In this document: positions 27,913 through 36,330 of the stretch, in pieces
Layout: the number at the start of each line of letters is the position of its first letter
Position numbering within the stretch: position 1 is the stretch's first letter
NCBI GenBank assembly: GCA_021732995.1
Contig: JAKFWA010000100.1
Location: 1 to 42,890, forward strand
Length of the DNA: 42,890 nt
Direction of reading: 5' to 3'
Source: Planctomycetaceae bacterium
GTDB taxonomy: Bacteria; Planctomycetota; Planctomycetia; Planctomycetales; Planctomycetaceae
Program-made: the position numbers and the translations under genes
The notes under the pieces: generated by a model
What the model was told of the DNA's origin: nothing
Databases searched by the model: none
Seen by the model: the letters and a program-made list of their open reading frames with translations, nothing else

Positions 27913-28365
27913 ATGAAGTTTCGCCACGCGACGTTCTTTGAAGAAGGGCTGAGGATGTTCCGCAAATCCCGACTCATACGTTGGTGGATGTTCCTGCCCT
28001 ATCTACTGCCTGTTGTCTGGTTTGCCTGGTTGAATCTCGGAGACAGACTGAATTACGACTTGTTTCCCAGTCCCGATGGCTACGACGAGTCGTTGAAGCG
28101 TGCTCCGTGGTTCGAATCCACATACTTCTCGGTGTTTGGTTTGCTCAGCTTTGCTCAGATTCCAAGTATGTTGGCTTATTCGATGCTCTGCGAGATTGGG
28201 ATCAATCCATATGCTGGCAGCCGTCTGCTTCTGCTTCCTGTCGTTCTGGTGAGTCCAACTCTCTACAGCGGCGTGCTCTGGCTATTTCATTGGAACTGGC
28301 TTGAGGGTCGCGAGCACCTTCGAGATGACGCGCCTGCCCCACTTGTCGAGGGTGAACTGGCGTGA
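27913..28365 (+). CDS. Small integral membrane protein, unknown
   Basis: The 150-residue product has about three hydrophobic segments: about 23-42 (RWWMFLPYLLPVVWFAWLNL), 71-92 and 103-125, ending in an acidic tail (DDAPAPLVEGELA). I recognise no family. ATG 27913 follows AGGGG at a close 3-base distance; ATG 27955 (Met15) is an alternative with purines upstream. It begins 37 bases after the methyltransferase stop and could be cotranscribed with it. A perfect 12-bp hairpin encloses its stop codon. Confidence 0.6.
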   Translation: MKFRHATFFEEGLRMFRKSRLIRWWMFLPYLLPVVWFAWLNLGDRLNYDLFPSPDGYDESLKRAPWFESTYFSVFGLLSFAQIPSMLAYSMLCEIGINPYAGSRLLLLPVVLVSPTLYSGVLWLFHWNWLEGREHLRDDAPAPLVEGELA

Positions 28366-28379
28366 TGAGTTCACCCTCG
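28347..28379 (+). terminator. Hairpin enclosing the stop codon of the small membrane protein gene
   Basis: Arms 28347-28358 (CGAGGGTGAACT) and 28368-28379 (AGTTCACCCTCG) form a perfect 12-bp stem. The 9-nt loop contains the TGA stop at 28363-28365. Only a weak T-rich stretch follows, so it may be an intrinsic terminator or an mRNA-stabilising stem ahead of kdsD. Confidence 0.55.
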
Positions 28380-28585
28380 TTGCTTCAGTCGTTCTCGCGA
28401 CGTATTGCAAGCGACCTCCGGATCCGCATTGCTGCTTTTTGAGGGGCAGGCGTATAACCCCCGTTCGAGTTTTAGCCTCGGGTTCTAGGGGATACTGCGC
28501 CCGGGCTAAGAGTCGAACGGCTTCCGCAGCACGATGGATCTGTTCTGCGGACCGCACGCTGGCTCATTAGACAGGGACGTCGATC

Positions 28586-29617
28586 ATGGGTGCCTCGCCG
28601 GTCAAGCAGGCCATTCCCTTTACGCAGTTCGATCAGCTTCGCGAAGCGCGAGACATCGTGCGGCAGGAAGCCGATGCGCTGACAGAACTTGCGAAGCGCC
28701 TCGACACGCGGTTCTGCGATGCCGTCGAGCTGATCATGTCCTGTTGCGGTCGAGTGGTCGTCACCGGTATCGGCAAGGCTGGGCACATCGGCCAGAAGCT
28801 GACAGCGACGCTCAGTTCCACCGGCACACCCGCCCATTTTCTCCATCCCGCCGAAGCCATGCACGGCGACTTTGGCAGCCTCGGCGCGGGCGACGTAGTG
28901 CTCGCCCTGTCGAACAGCGGTGAGACGCCCGAGATCTGCTCGCTGCTGGGTACCTTTCATCATCTGCGAGTGCCGATCATCGCCATCACCGCGACCGCGA
29001 CGAACTCATTGGCGCGTCAGGCCGATGTGGTGCTCGAAATCGGCCGCCAGCCGGAAGCGGGCATCCTGGGACTCGCGCCTTCGACCAGCACCACCATGAT
29101 GCTCGCACTGGGCGATGCTCTGGCTCTCGTCGTCAGCCGGTTGAAGGGGTTCACGGCTCAAGACTTTGGCATCTTCCATCCGGGTGGCAATCTCGGCCGG
29201 CAACTGACTTCGATTCGCGATGTCATGCGCTGCGGCTCGGAGCTCCGCATTGCCCAGGAACACGAGACTGTCCGCGAGACATTGCGTCGCTTGAGTTCGT
29301 CCGGCCGACGGACGGGAGCCATCCTGATTGTCGATGCGGAAGGGCAACTCACCGGACTGTTCACCGACAGTGATCTGGCTCGCCTGCTGGAACGCCATCG
29401 CGATGAACAACTCGACCGCCCGATTCAAGAAGTGATGACCCGCAGCCCGACGACCATCCGTGACACCGCGTTCCTCAGTCACGCGGTCACGTTGCTGACC
29501 GAGCGGAAGATCAGCGAACTGCCCGTTGTCGATGGGAGCGGCGTCCCGATCGGCCTGATCGACATCACTGACGTCATTGGACTAACCGCGCCCCCTGATC
29601 CTCGAACCAGCAAGTAA
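28586..29617 (+). CDS. kdsD: Arabinose-5-phosphate isomerase (KpsF/GutQ family)
   Basis: The enzyme interconverts ribulose-5-phosphate and arabinose-5-phosphate, the entry step to Kdo, the inner-core sugar of LPS. The 343-residue protein has an SIS sugar-isomerase domain (about 40-185; VVVTGIGKAGHIGQKLTATL, HGDFGSLGAGDVVLALSNSG) and two CBS domains (about 215-335), the standard KdsD arrangement and length. The PGGNLGRQL motif joining the two parts is present. ATG 28586 has AGGGACG upstream at good spacing. The next gene, 68 bases downstream, is the OstA-like bridge candidate; kdsD next to lptC/lptA is a conserved order in Gram-negative bacteria (kdsD-kdsC-lptC-lptA-lptB in E. coli), although kdsC and lptB are missing here. 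Confidence 0.95.
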   Translation: MGASPVKQAIPFTQFDQLREARDIVRQEADALTELAKRLDTRFCDAVELIMSCCGRVVVTGIGKAGHIGQKLTATLSSTGTPAHFLHPAEAMHGDFGSLGAGDVVLALSNSGETPEICSLLGTFHHLRVPIIAITATATNSLARQADVVLEIGRQPEAGILGLAPSTSTTMMLALGDALALVVSRLKGFTAQDFGIFHPGGNLGRQLTSIRDVMRCGSELRIAQEHETVRETLRRLSSSGRRTGAILIVDAEGQLTGLFTDSDLARLLERHRDEQLDRPIQEVMTRSPTTIRDTAFLSHAVTLLTERKISELPVVDGSGVPIGLIDITDVIGLTAPPDPRTSK

Positions 29618-29685
29618 CCCGGAGATTCTTTCGGCCTGAATTTCGGAACCTGAATCTGAACCACCTGACCCTTACGATCGCCGTC

Positions 29686-32600
29686 GTGCTGATGCTCGCC
29701 GCTGCGTATTTTCCATACGCGTGGGGAGTCGGGGTCCTGGTGCGCAATCAGCAGGTCGAACAGCAGCAGCCGGAAGACGAACCATCAACTCCGGAACCCA
29801 AAGCTCCACGACAACTGGTTGAAGCCGAGCGGATCGCATTGCAGCACCTCAGCAGCCAGCCGTGGGCGCAGAACGCGAACATTCAATTCCGCGACGGCAA
29901 TGAATTCTTCTTCTATGCGGAAAAGTTCGAGCAGACAGACACCAAGGAAGCGATTCGCTTCGAGCCGATCGCACTGGTCATGTTCTCAAAAGACGGACCG
30001 CTGACCATTGTGGCAGAATCTGCGCTGGTGCAGTTTCAGGGTGAGTTGCGGCTCAACAATCCGAAGCCGGGGCGAGTCATCAACGCTCGTCTGGAAGGCG
30101 CCGTCGAGATTCGTGGCGAACGCAATCTGGCCATCAACGGCAGGCAGTTCTTCTATTCGGAAAAGGCCGCCCGGATCTGGTCCGACAATCCGGCACAGTT
30201 CAGTTACGAAGATCATCGCGGCGAGTCCGATCAGGGTATTCAGATCGACCTGAGTATCTCCGAAGTCGATCTCCCCGGCCGTCAGCTAAACATTGAAGGC
30301 GTGCAGCGCGTGCAGTTGTTCCAGCACGTCTTCATGGAGCTGGCATTACCAGGTGAGCAAGGTCGCGAACCGAAACCGCTCTCCGTGCAGTGCGAAGGCA
30401 GCTTCAGGTTTGAATGGAAAGACAAAGGTCAGTCAGCGCTCGCGATCTTCGAGGACAAAGTCAAAGTCCGGCAACCAACGTCACCGACCGAGATGGATGG
30501 CATCGACTGTGACCGGCTGGATGTGTCGTTCGGTCAAGTGGCCGTCGCGCCGGAAGGTGTTGCGCAGAACAACAAAGATTCGTTGGCGCTGCGGACGCAG
30601 TTGCAACCGAAGTCGTTCGTCGCACGTGGTGCGCCGATCGTGGCGACTTCAGATCGCAGTCAGTTGCGCGCGACGCTGGGCTATTTGCGTTACGACGTCG
30701 AACAACGTGCCCTGGCGATGGCCGGTTCCGAGAACAACGCCACGCTGACCCGGCGCGGGAGCACGGCGAAGTCGAAACCCATCCGGATCACTCAGGCCAA
30801 CAGCGAAATCGAATCGCAACAGATCGCTCTGAAGCACGACGCGGACCGCAACCTCAAGGAAGTTGTGTGTCGCGGTGAAGGCTGGCTGACGTACCTCGAC
30901 CCGAAGACGCAAGAACCTGCGATGATCGTTGAATGGGTCGATCAGTTGCGGAAGTATCCAGATTCAGCCTCGCCGCTGGACATCGTGGACCTCACCGGCA
31001 ACGCCAGCGTCAAACAGCCGCAGCAACGCACCGGTCTGTCCGCAAACTACATCAAGCTCTGGATGGACCCACTGCAGCCCGCGATACCTCAAGCCGGAAA
31101 AAAGGCGACGCTCGATCCGCAACCGCATCGCATGTTGGCTCTCGACAACGTGACGCTGGTCAGCCCCGAACTGAAGGGTACGACCACTCAACTGCAGGTC
31201 TGGTTTGATGACGTGAAGCTGAAGCGCGAACCGTCTTCCCCGACCGGGCCGCTCAAACAGGCGTCACTTCGCACACCACAACGTACAGATGTCGCATCAA
31301 CGGGACGCAAGCCCAAAGATCCCGGCATGCGGATTCAGCCTGCGGGCGGCGAACTGCAGGAACCTGAGACACTGCCGGCCGACGAGGAAGATCCCATCCC
31401 GGCGCCGAAAGCCAAAATCAAAGAGCCGCTGGTCGTGAACTCGAAGTTGATTCGAGTTCTGGTCGCGGGGCGCGGTCCGAACAGTAAGCCCGAAGTCTCC
31501 GAAGTCTGGACCGAGGGCAACGTGCATGTGTCGCAGAATCGTTTGCCGGGACAGGCGCCGTTGGAACTGTTTGCCGACCAACTGCACATCAAAAATGAAG
31601 GCGATAACGATCAGGTCATCCATCTGCTGGGTCAACCCGCGCGGATCGATGATCCCTCGTTCGGGCTAGTCGGTCGCGAAGTCTTCCTGAATCGAGGCCG
31701 CAACGTGATGTGGGTCGACGGCGAAGGCGAACTGAGTCGCCTGATTGACCGCGACTTCGAAGGCCGACCGCTCGCCTCGCCGACTCAGTTCACGGTGCAC
31801 TGGGATGAGCAGATGGTCTTTGACGGACTCATCGCGAAGTTCAATGGTCGCGTGCACGCGGCGATGCAGGACAGCTCGATGAAGTGTCGCCAGATGGAAG
31901 TTCAGATGAAACGCCGCGTGTCCTTCCAGGACAGCGAGCAGGCTCTGGAGAAGGATCTGGTTGAGCGCGTTGTGTGTCGCTACTCGGTCGAAGTGATCTC
32001 GACGGAAGGTGGTAAGGACGGTGCTCCGGCACACGAATACCGTCGCGGGCGGTTTGTCGAATTTGCGATGGATATGACTAAGGGAATCGCGGCGGCCAAA
32101 GGCCCCGGCACGTTGCAGATCTGGCAACGGGGCCGAGGCAAGCTGACTGGTCTGGCTCCTTCAGGTGTCAGCGGCGCCAATCAGGCCATGCGTCCGCGCG
32201 ATGTCGGTTGGGACTATACGCAGATCGAATTCAACGACGTCATGAACCTGAAGTCTCAACGCGAGTCGCACGCCCGGTCGGCAGTGGCGGCTCAACAGAA
32301 CAAGTCCGGCATGGACCGTTATGCCAGCACTGCCACATGCACGGGGCAGGTGCGAGTAACCTACGGGCCGGTCGACGAACCTCTGACATCGTTCAACACC
32401 GACCGCCTGCCGAAGGATGCGGTGCTGCTTTCCTGTGATGACTTTCAGGCGGCTCAACAGCCGCCGAAGGCTCCGGGTGGTAAGCCGACCGTCGAGTTCA
32501 TTGCCGAGAAGAACGCCCGCGTCGAAGGGCACGGCTTCAACGGTCAGGGCGATTTCATTTCGTTCGATGGTGCGAACGACTTGTTCACAATCCGCTCGCT

Positions 32601-32742
32601 GGGCGATGCGGATTCCATGTTGCAACGCGAAGCTCGACCCGGTGCGGGGGGAGTTCCAGTGGTCGCGAAGACCATTCGGTTCAGTCGCACCAGGAACAAG
32701 ATCGATATTGGCGACGCGTCGTTCGCGGAGGGGATTCAATGA
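29686..32742 (+). CDS. Giant LptC/LptA (OstA)-like periplasmic protein
   Basis: From GTG 29686 the protein has 1018 residues: a hydrophobic N-terminus anchoring it in the inner membrane, then two long beta-rich stretches (about 60-520 and 580-1010) separated by a P/E/K-rich linker (about 530-580). Repeated strings are OstA-like: the ladder RVINARLEGAVEIRGERNLA then INGRQFFYSEKAARIW, and HLLGQPARIDDPSFGLVGRE then VFLNRGRNVMWVDGEGEL. LptC and LptA are each under 200 residues in E. coli, so this looks like several such units in one chain. Location directly after kdsD supports an Lpt role; the family call rests on motif style and context. The start is doubtful: hydrophobic sequence continues upstream in frame to a CTG at 29656 preceded by GGAA. 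It overlaps the lipoprotein gene by ATGA. Confidence 0.72.
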   Translation: MLMLAAAYFPYAWGVGVLVRNQQVEQQQPEDEPSTPEPKAPRQLVEAERIALQHLSSQPWAQNANIQFRDGNEFFFYAEKFEQTDTKEAIRFEPIALVMFSKDGPLTIVAESALVQFQGELRLNNPKPGRVINARLEGAVEIRGERNLAINGRQFFYSEKAARIWSDNPAQFSYEDHRGESDQGIQIDLSISEVDLPGRQLNIEGVQRVQLFQHVFMELALPGEQGREPKPLSVQCEGSFRFEWKDKGQSALAIFEDKVKVRQPTSPTEMDGIDCDRLDVSFGQVAVAPEGVAQNNKDSLALRTQLQPKSFVARGAPIVATSDRSQLRATLGYLRYDVEQRALAMAGSENNATLTRRGSTAKSKPIRITQANSEIESQQIALKHDADRNLKEVVCRGEGWLTYLDPKTQEPAMIVEWVDQLRKYPDSASPLDIVDLTGNASVKQPQQRTGLSANYIKLWMDPLQPAIPQAGKKATLDPQPHRMLALDNVTLVSPELKGTTTQLQVWFDDVKLKREPSSPTGPLKQASLRTPQRTDVASTGRKPKDPGMRIQPAGGELQEPETLPADEEDPIPAPKAKIKEPLVVNSKLIRVLVAGRGPNSKPEVSEVWTEGNVHVSQNRLPGQAPLELFADQLHIKNEGDNDQVIHLLGQPARIDDPSFGLVGREVFLNRGRNVMWVDGEGELSRLIDRDFEGRPLASPTQFTVHWDEQMVFDGLIAKFNGRVHAAMQDSSMKCRQMEVQMKRRVSFQDSEQALEKDLVERVVCRYSVEVISTEGGKDGAPAHEYRRGRFVEFAMDMTKGIAAAKGPGTLQIWQRGRGKLTGLAPSGVSGANQAMRPRDVGWDYTQIEFNDVMNLKSQRESHARSAVAAQQNKSGMDRYASTATCTGQVRVTYGPVDEPLTSFNTDRLPKDAVLLSCDDFQAAQQPPKAPGGKPTVEFIAEKNARVEGHGFNGQGDFISFDGANDLFTIRSLGDADSMLQREARPGAGGVPVVAKTIRFSRTRNKIDIGDASFAEGIQ

Positions 32743-33311
32743 TCGGGCAAAGGTGTTTCCGGACACTGGCATGTCTGCTGTTATTATTCAGTCTGACCGC
32801 GCTGACCGGCTGCGTCAGCACGATGCAGCCCTGCTCGAATCCGCTCTTCGTGCGCGCCAACAACTGTGAAGATGTCTGGGAACGCACGGTCGACGTGCTG
32901 CACGCGTATCAGTTCCCGATCGATCGCGAGAACAAACTCGATGGCACGATCGAGTCCAAATACAAGATCGGCTCTGGAGTTCTCGAACCGTGGCACGCGG
33001 ATTCGGCGACTTTCGAAGACCGCCTCGAAAGCTCGATGCAAACCATCCGCCGCCGGGCGACGTTCATGATCTACCCCGGTGAAGGCGGCTACTTCGTGAC
33101 CTGCGAAGTCCAGAGGGAAATCGAAGACCCGGATCACCTGCTGTTCAATTCACCCGGCTACGCCACCTTCCGCGAGACCACTCCGCTGCAACGCCAACTG
33201 GACGTCGTCATCGGCCCCTCGACCCCCGACGGCTGGATTCCGCACGGCCGAGACCCCAACCTCGAAGCATCGATGCTCTCCGCGCTGCGACACGCACTCA
33301 CGCATCCGTGA
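32739..33311 (+). CDS. Lipoprotein coupled to the OstA-like gene
   Basis: The 190-residue protein has a textbook lipoprotein signal: basic MIGQRCFR, hydrophobic LACLLLLFSLTA, and lipobox LTGC at 22-25, so Cys25 should be lipidated after cleavage by signal peptidase II. The mature part is a small alpha/beta domain of unknown family (VWERTVDVLHAYQFPIDREN; RRRATFMIYPGEGGYFVTCE). Residue +2 after Cys is Val, not Asp, so by the E. coli rule it would go to the outer membrane; whether planctomycetes follow that rule is not known to me. Its ATG overlaps the stop of the preceding OstA-like gene (ATGA at 32739-32742), which implies translational coupling and a shared task. It could be the outer-membrane end of the same transport path, by inference. 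It ends 11 bases from the convergent regulator gene. Confidence 0.88.
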   Translation: MIGQRCFRTLACLLLLFSLTALTGCVSTMQPCSNPLFVRANNCEDVWERTVDVLHAYQFPIDRENKLDGTIESKYKIGSGVLEPWHADSATFEDRLESSMQTIRRRATFMIYPGEGGYFVTCEVQREIEDPDHLLFNSPGYATFRETTPLQRQLDVVIGPSTPDGWIPHGRDPNLEASMLSALRHALTHP

Positions 33312-33322
33312 GCATTCGCTCG

Positions 33323-33970
33323 TTAGACCAACCGTTCGCGGAGTGCGGTGGCGACGGCTCCGGCGCGGTTGTTGACGTGCAGCTTTTGATAGATGTTGCG
33401 CAGGTGGGAATCGACGGTGTGCTGGCTGAGGTCCAGGCGGGCGGCGATTTCTTTCTTGGTGAGGCCATTCACAACGTGGCGCAGAACGTCGAGTTCGCGC
33501 TCGGTCAGGCCCTGATCGCCTTGCTTGGGTTTCTGGCCGGAGAAGAGATCAAGCACTTTGCGGGCGATCTCGGGATTCATCGACGCGCCACCGCGTGAGA
33601 CTTCGCGGATGGCTTCGCTGATGCGCTCCATCGGAGACGTCTTCAGCAGGTAACCATCGGCACCGGCGCACACAGCGCGGAAGACTCGATCGTGATCATC
33701 GAAGACCGTCAGGATCACAATCTTCACGGCGGGCGCGACCGCTCGAATGCGCGGCAGGCCGGCAATGCCATCGATGCCCGGCAGGCCAATGTCCAGGAGG
33801 ATGATGCCTGGCGGCGAGTGCGCGGCGATATACGCCAAGGCCGGTTCGACCGCGCCGAAGTCTGCGTCGCAATACAGGCCGGGCATCGCATTGATCGCCG
33901 TCGCCAGCGTCTTGCGCAGGCGTTCGTTGTCTTCAATCAACCAGACTCGAACTGCGGATGAGTCGATCAT
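33323..33970 (-). CDS. NarL/FixJ-family response regulator
   Basis: The 215-residue protein (from ATG 33970; a GTG two codons upstream is possible) has a receiver domain with acidic residues in LIEDNE, phospho-acceptor Asp60 in IILLDIGLPG, and Lys in LLKTSPMERI. A LuxR-type helix-turn-helix follows (about 148-212; LTERELDVLRHVVNGLTKKE, then SQHTVDSHLRNIYQKL). It lies 66 bases downstream of the discoidin-domain sensor kinase on the same strand, the usual order of a two-component pair, so that kinase is its probable partner. Targets are unknown; the kinase's carbohydrate-binding-type domains suggest a glycan-responsive regulon. Confidence 0.95.
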   Translation of the reverse strand: MIDSSAVRVWLIEDNERLRKTLATAINAMPGLYCDADFGAVEPALAYIAAHSPPGIILLDIGLPGIDGIAGLPRIRAVAPAVKIVILTVFDDHDRVFRAVCAGADGYLLKTSPMERISEAIREVSRGGASMNPEIARKVLDLFSGQKPKQGDQGLTERELDVLRHVVNGLTKKEIAARLDLSQHTVDSHLRNIYQKLHVNNRAGAVATALRERLV

Positions 33971-34036
33971 TTCCACGTTTCTTTGTTGATGCCCATATGG
34001 ATCATGCAGAGTGACGTCTGCTGTATTACCTTCGCT

Positions 34037-36190
34037 TCAGGACGTTCGTTTGAACCGTCTCAGCACTTTTCCGGTCAGGGGCGCCTTGATGTGGACAGTC
34101 GTGCCTTCGCCAGGAGAACTCACAACGTCCACCGTACCGTTCAAAACATCCAGTCGCTTCTTGAGGTTGCCCAAGCCGTAACCGCCGTCCGTCGGACCGG
34201 CAATGATACCGGTGCCGTTGTCTGTGACTTCAATGTTGAAAACCCCGTGCTCAATACGCACGACGATATCCAGCTTGGAGCCCTTACTGTGCCGCACGGC
34301 GTTGTACAGGGCCTCTTTGAACGACAGGAACACATTCCGGCGCCAGGCCAGATCGACGAAGTAGACTGGTACTGGATCGGGAGAAGTGAACTGCGTCTCG
34401 TAGCCCTGCGTCATGCGACTGTTGATGACACGCATGCGGCCGATGAACTCGTCGAGTCCCGTCGACAGCCCGCGCATCAACCACAGGATGTCACGCATCG
34501 CGTCGCCTGTCTCTAACGCGATCGTGCGAATCTCCGAAATATTGAGCTGAACTTCTTCAAAGCTGCCCTTCACACCGAACGTCTGACACAGCAGAGCGAT
34601 CGTGCCCAGGTTACTGCCGATGTCATCGTGCAGGTCACTGGCGATCTGGCTGCGGAGACGTTCGGTCTGTAGTTGCAGGCGATGATGCTGCCGCCACACG
34701 ACAAACGCCACGAACGAAGCGACGCCGAGCATCAACGTGCCTACCGCCCAGCGAGCTCGCTGCCAGAAGCGGCTGACGGCGGCCTGAAATTTCTCGTCGG
34801 AGAGAATCAGTTGCTCTTCAATATCGCGCCGCCTCGCGATCTGGGACAGCCATTCCACCGGTGATGCCAGTTTGTGCGAACTGGAGAAGTCGTCTACCAG
34901 AAAGGCCGGTGACCAGCGTTGCCCGTATTCGGAGCCTGCGGCGTCCGAGGCCGTCACCGGTCGCCCGAGTGCCACATTGGTATTCTCGGACCAGACTTGA
35001 ATCTCAGCGAGGGCCAGGTAGTTCGGGGCGTTCCGCGAATCCAGCCGCGAGGTGGTCAGCTTGACGTAGCGACCGAACAAGGACCCCGAAGGAAACGGAA
35101 AGCGAACACCGTCCGCCGGTGCCACATCGCCCCGCGAAAACGCCTGCCTGAGATCCGCGGGAAGCACGAGCGCCTGATTGGCTTCATGCCTGACCCGTGC
35201 CTCGGAAAAGTCGCACAAGGGCTGCGCATCCGAGAAATCCGGGCTGTTGGCGACTTCAATGCGGAAGCTCTGCGGTACGCCCCAACCCGGAATATCCGGC
35301 CGATCCACCGGCCGTGCAGGGATCAGACGGACTTCATCGATGTGAAAGCCGCGCTGCAGATCGATCTGAATCCATTTTTCCGCTGTCGGCGAATCCGAGG
35401 CCGCTGACAGGTAGCCATTGGTTCGACTGACTTCGCGCGTCGTCGGCACCGGCAGAATGGAGAGCTCATCGACGAGATACTGCTTTGACCAGCGGGATTC
35501 AGCTTCGATGGATGACGATGCCGACACCGGTCGCCACGACGCGATGTTGCGGTCGCCGGAGATCACCATCAACTCGCCCAGCGCAAAGAACGGGCTGAGT
35601 CCCGCCACCGCCAGCTTGGTGCAGGTGACTCGTACATAGCGGCCTTGCACGTTCAGCCCCGCGAACTCGCAAGGGTACTTGCCCGGATTGGGGAAGTCCG
35701 CCGCAGTCTGATCCGCAACCAGTGAGGACTGTCGGAAGTCAGGGTCAACCGAAACCTGCACGCGAAAACGCAACGGAAATCCATAGCCGTTCTGCACGAC
35801 GCTTTCCTGCACGATGCTCACCGGCACCAGTGCAATGGACTCGATGTCGACCACATGGCCCAGATCCACCTGCACCCACTGTGGATCGAGACTGGACTTC
35901 ACAAACTGGCTGTGAAAGCCAGCTCGCCCACCCGTCTGGGCTGCGAACTCCGGCAGCACGCCGAGTCGAATACGGTTGCTGCGACGCTCGAACAACAGGT
36001 CGCCGATTTCCGGACTCAGGAAGAGCACCACGTTGTCGACTTCGGGATCCTTGTACCGATCCAGAGTCTGCGCCGCCGAACTGCCCGCCATTAGCCAAAG
36101 CAGCGCGATCGCGATGACAGCGGGGTGACTCAGCAGGCGGTTCGGGCGCATGATGGCGGTGGTCTTTTCTTTTTGAGCAGCAGCTCTCAT
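34037..36190 (-). CDS. Sensor histidine kinase with discoidin-type sensor domains
   Basis: The 717-residue kinase has a signal peptide or first helix (about 20-40), a large periplasmic part (41-460) built from F5/8 type C (discoidin)-like units, one transmembrane helix (about 482-502), a HisKA_3 dimerisation domain with phospho-His521 in ASDLHDDIGSN, and an HATPase with DNGTGI and GYGLGNLKKRL. I see two full discoidin-like units (about 45-205 and 210-405; markers NIASWRPVSASS, WIQIDLQRGFHIDEVRLIPA, GRYVKLTTSRLDS) and the opening of a third (NVALGRPVTASD, near 412). Such domains bind sugars or polymers, so this may sense extracellular polysaccharide. ATG 36151 (Met14) is an alternative start. 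The NarL-type regulator follows on the same strand. Confidence 0.92.
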   Translation of the reverse strand: MRAAAQKEKTTAIMRPNRLLSHPAVIAIALLWLMAGSSAAQTLDRYKDPEVDNVVLFLSPEIGDLLFERRSNRIRLGVLPEFAAQTGGRAGFHSQFVKSSLDPQWVQVDLGHVVDIESIALVPVSIVQESVVQNGYGFPLRFRVQVSVDPDFRQSSLVADQTAADFPNPGKYPCEFAGLNVQGRYVRVTCTKLAVAGLSPFFALGELMVISGDRNIASWRPVSASSSIEAESRWSKQYLVDELSILPVPTTREVSRTNGYLSAASDSPTAEKWIQIDLQRGFHIDEVRLIPARPVDRPDIPGWGVPQSFRIEVANSPDFSDAQPLCDFSEARVRHEANQALVLPADLRQAFSRGDVAPADGVRFPFPSGSLFGRYVKLTTSRLDSRNAPNYLALAEIQVWSENTNVALGRPVTASDAAGSEYGQRWSPAFLVDDFSSSHKLASPVEWLSQIARRRDIEEQLILSDEKFQAAVSRFWQRARWAVGTLMLGVASFVAFVVWRQHHRLQLQTERLRSQIASDLHDDIGSNLGTIALLCQTFGVKGSFEEVQLNISEIRTIALETGDAMRDILWLMRGLSTGLDEFIGRMRVINSRMTQGYETQFTSPDPVPVYFVDLAWRRNVFLSFKEALYNAVRHSKGSKLDIVVRIEHGVFNIEVTDNGTGIIAGPTDGGYGLGNLKKRLDVLNGTVDVVSSPGEGTTVHIKAPLTGKVLRRFKRTS

Positions 36191-36330
36191 CTTGCCTGCA
36201 CATCGTACAGAATGCGACCAGTTGGCGGGGGCAAGTTCCCCTGCTCAGCATCCATCATCCGGGTAACTGAACCGTCTCGCCAGTATCAGTCCGCAAGACT
36301 CGTCGCAGGAAGGCGTCAAAGGGATTCAAT

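Noticed and set aside
28440-28510. Possible tRNA-like segment near GGGTTCTAGGG
   Set aside because: No acceptor stem or anticodon arm can be paired around it.
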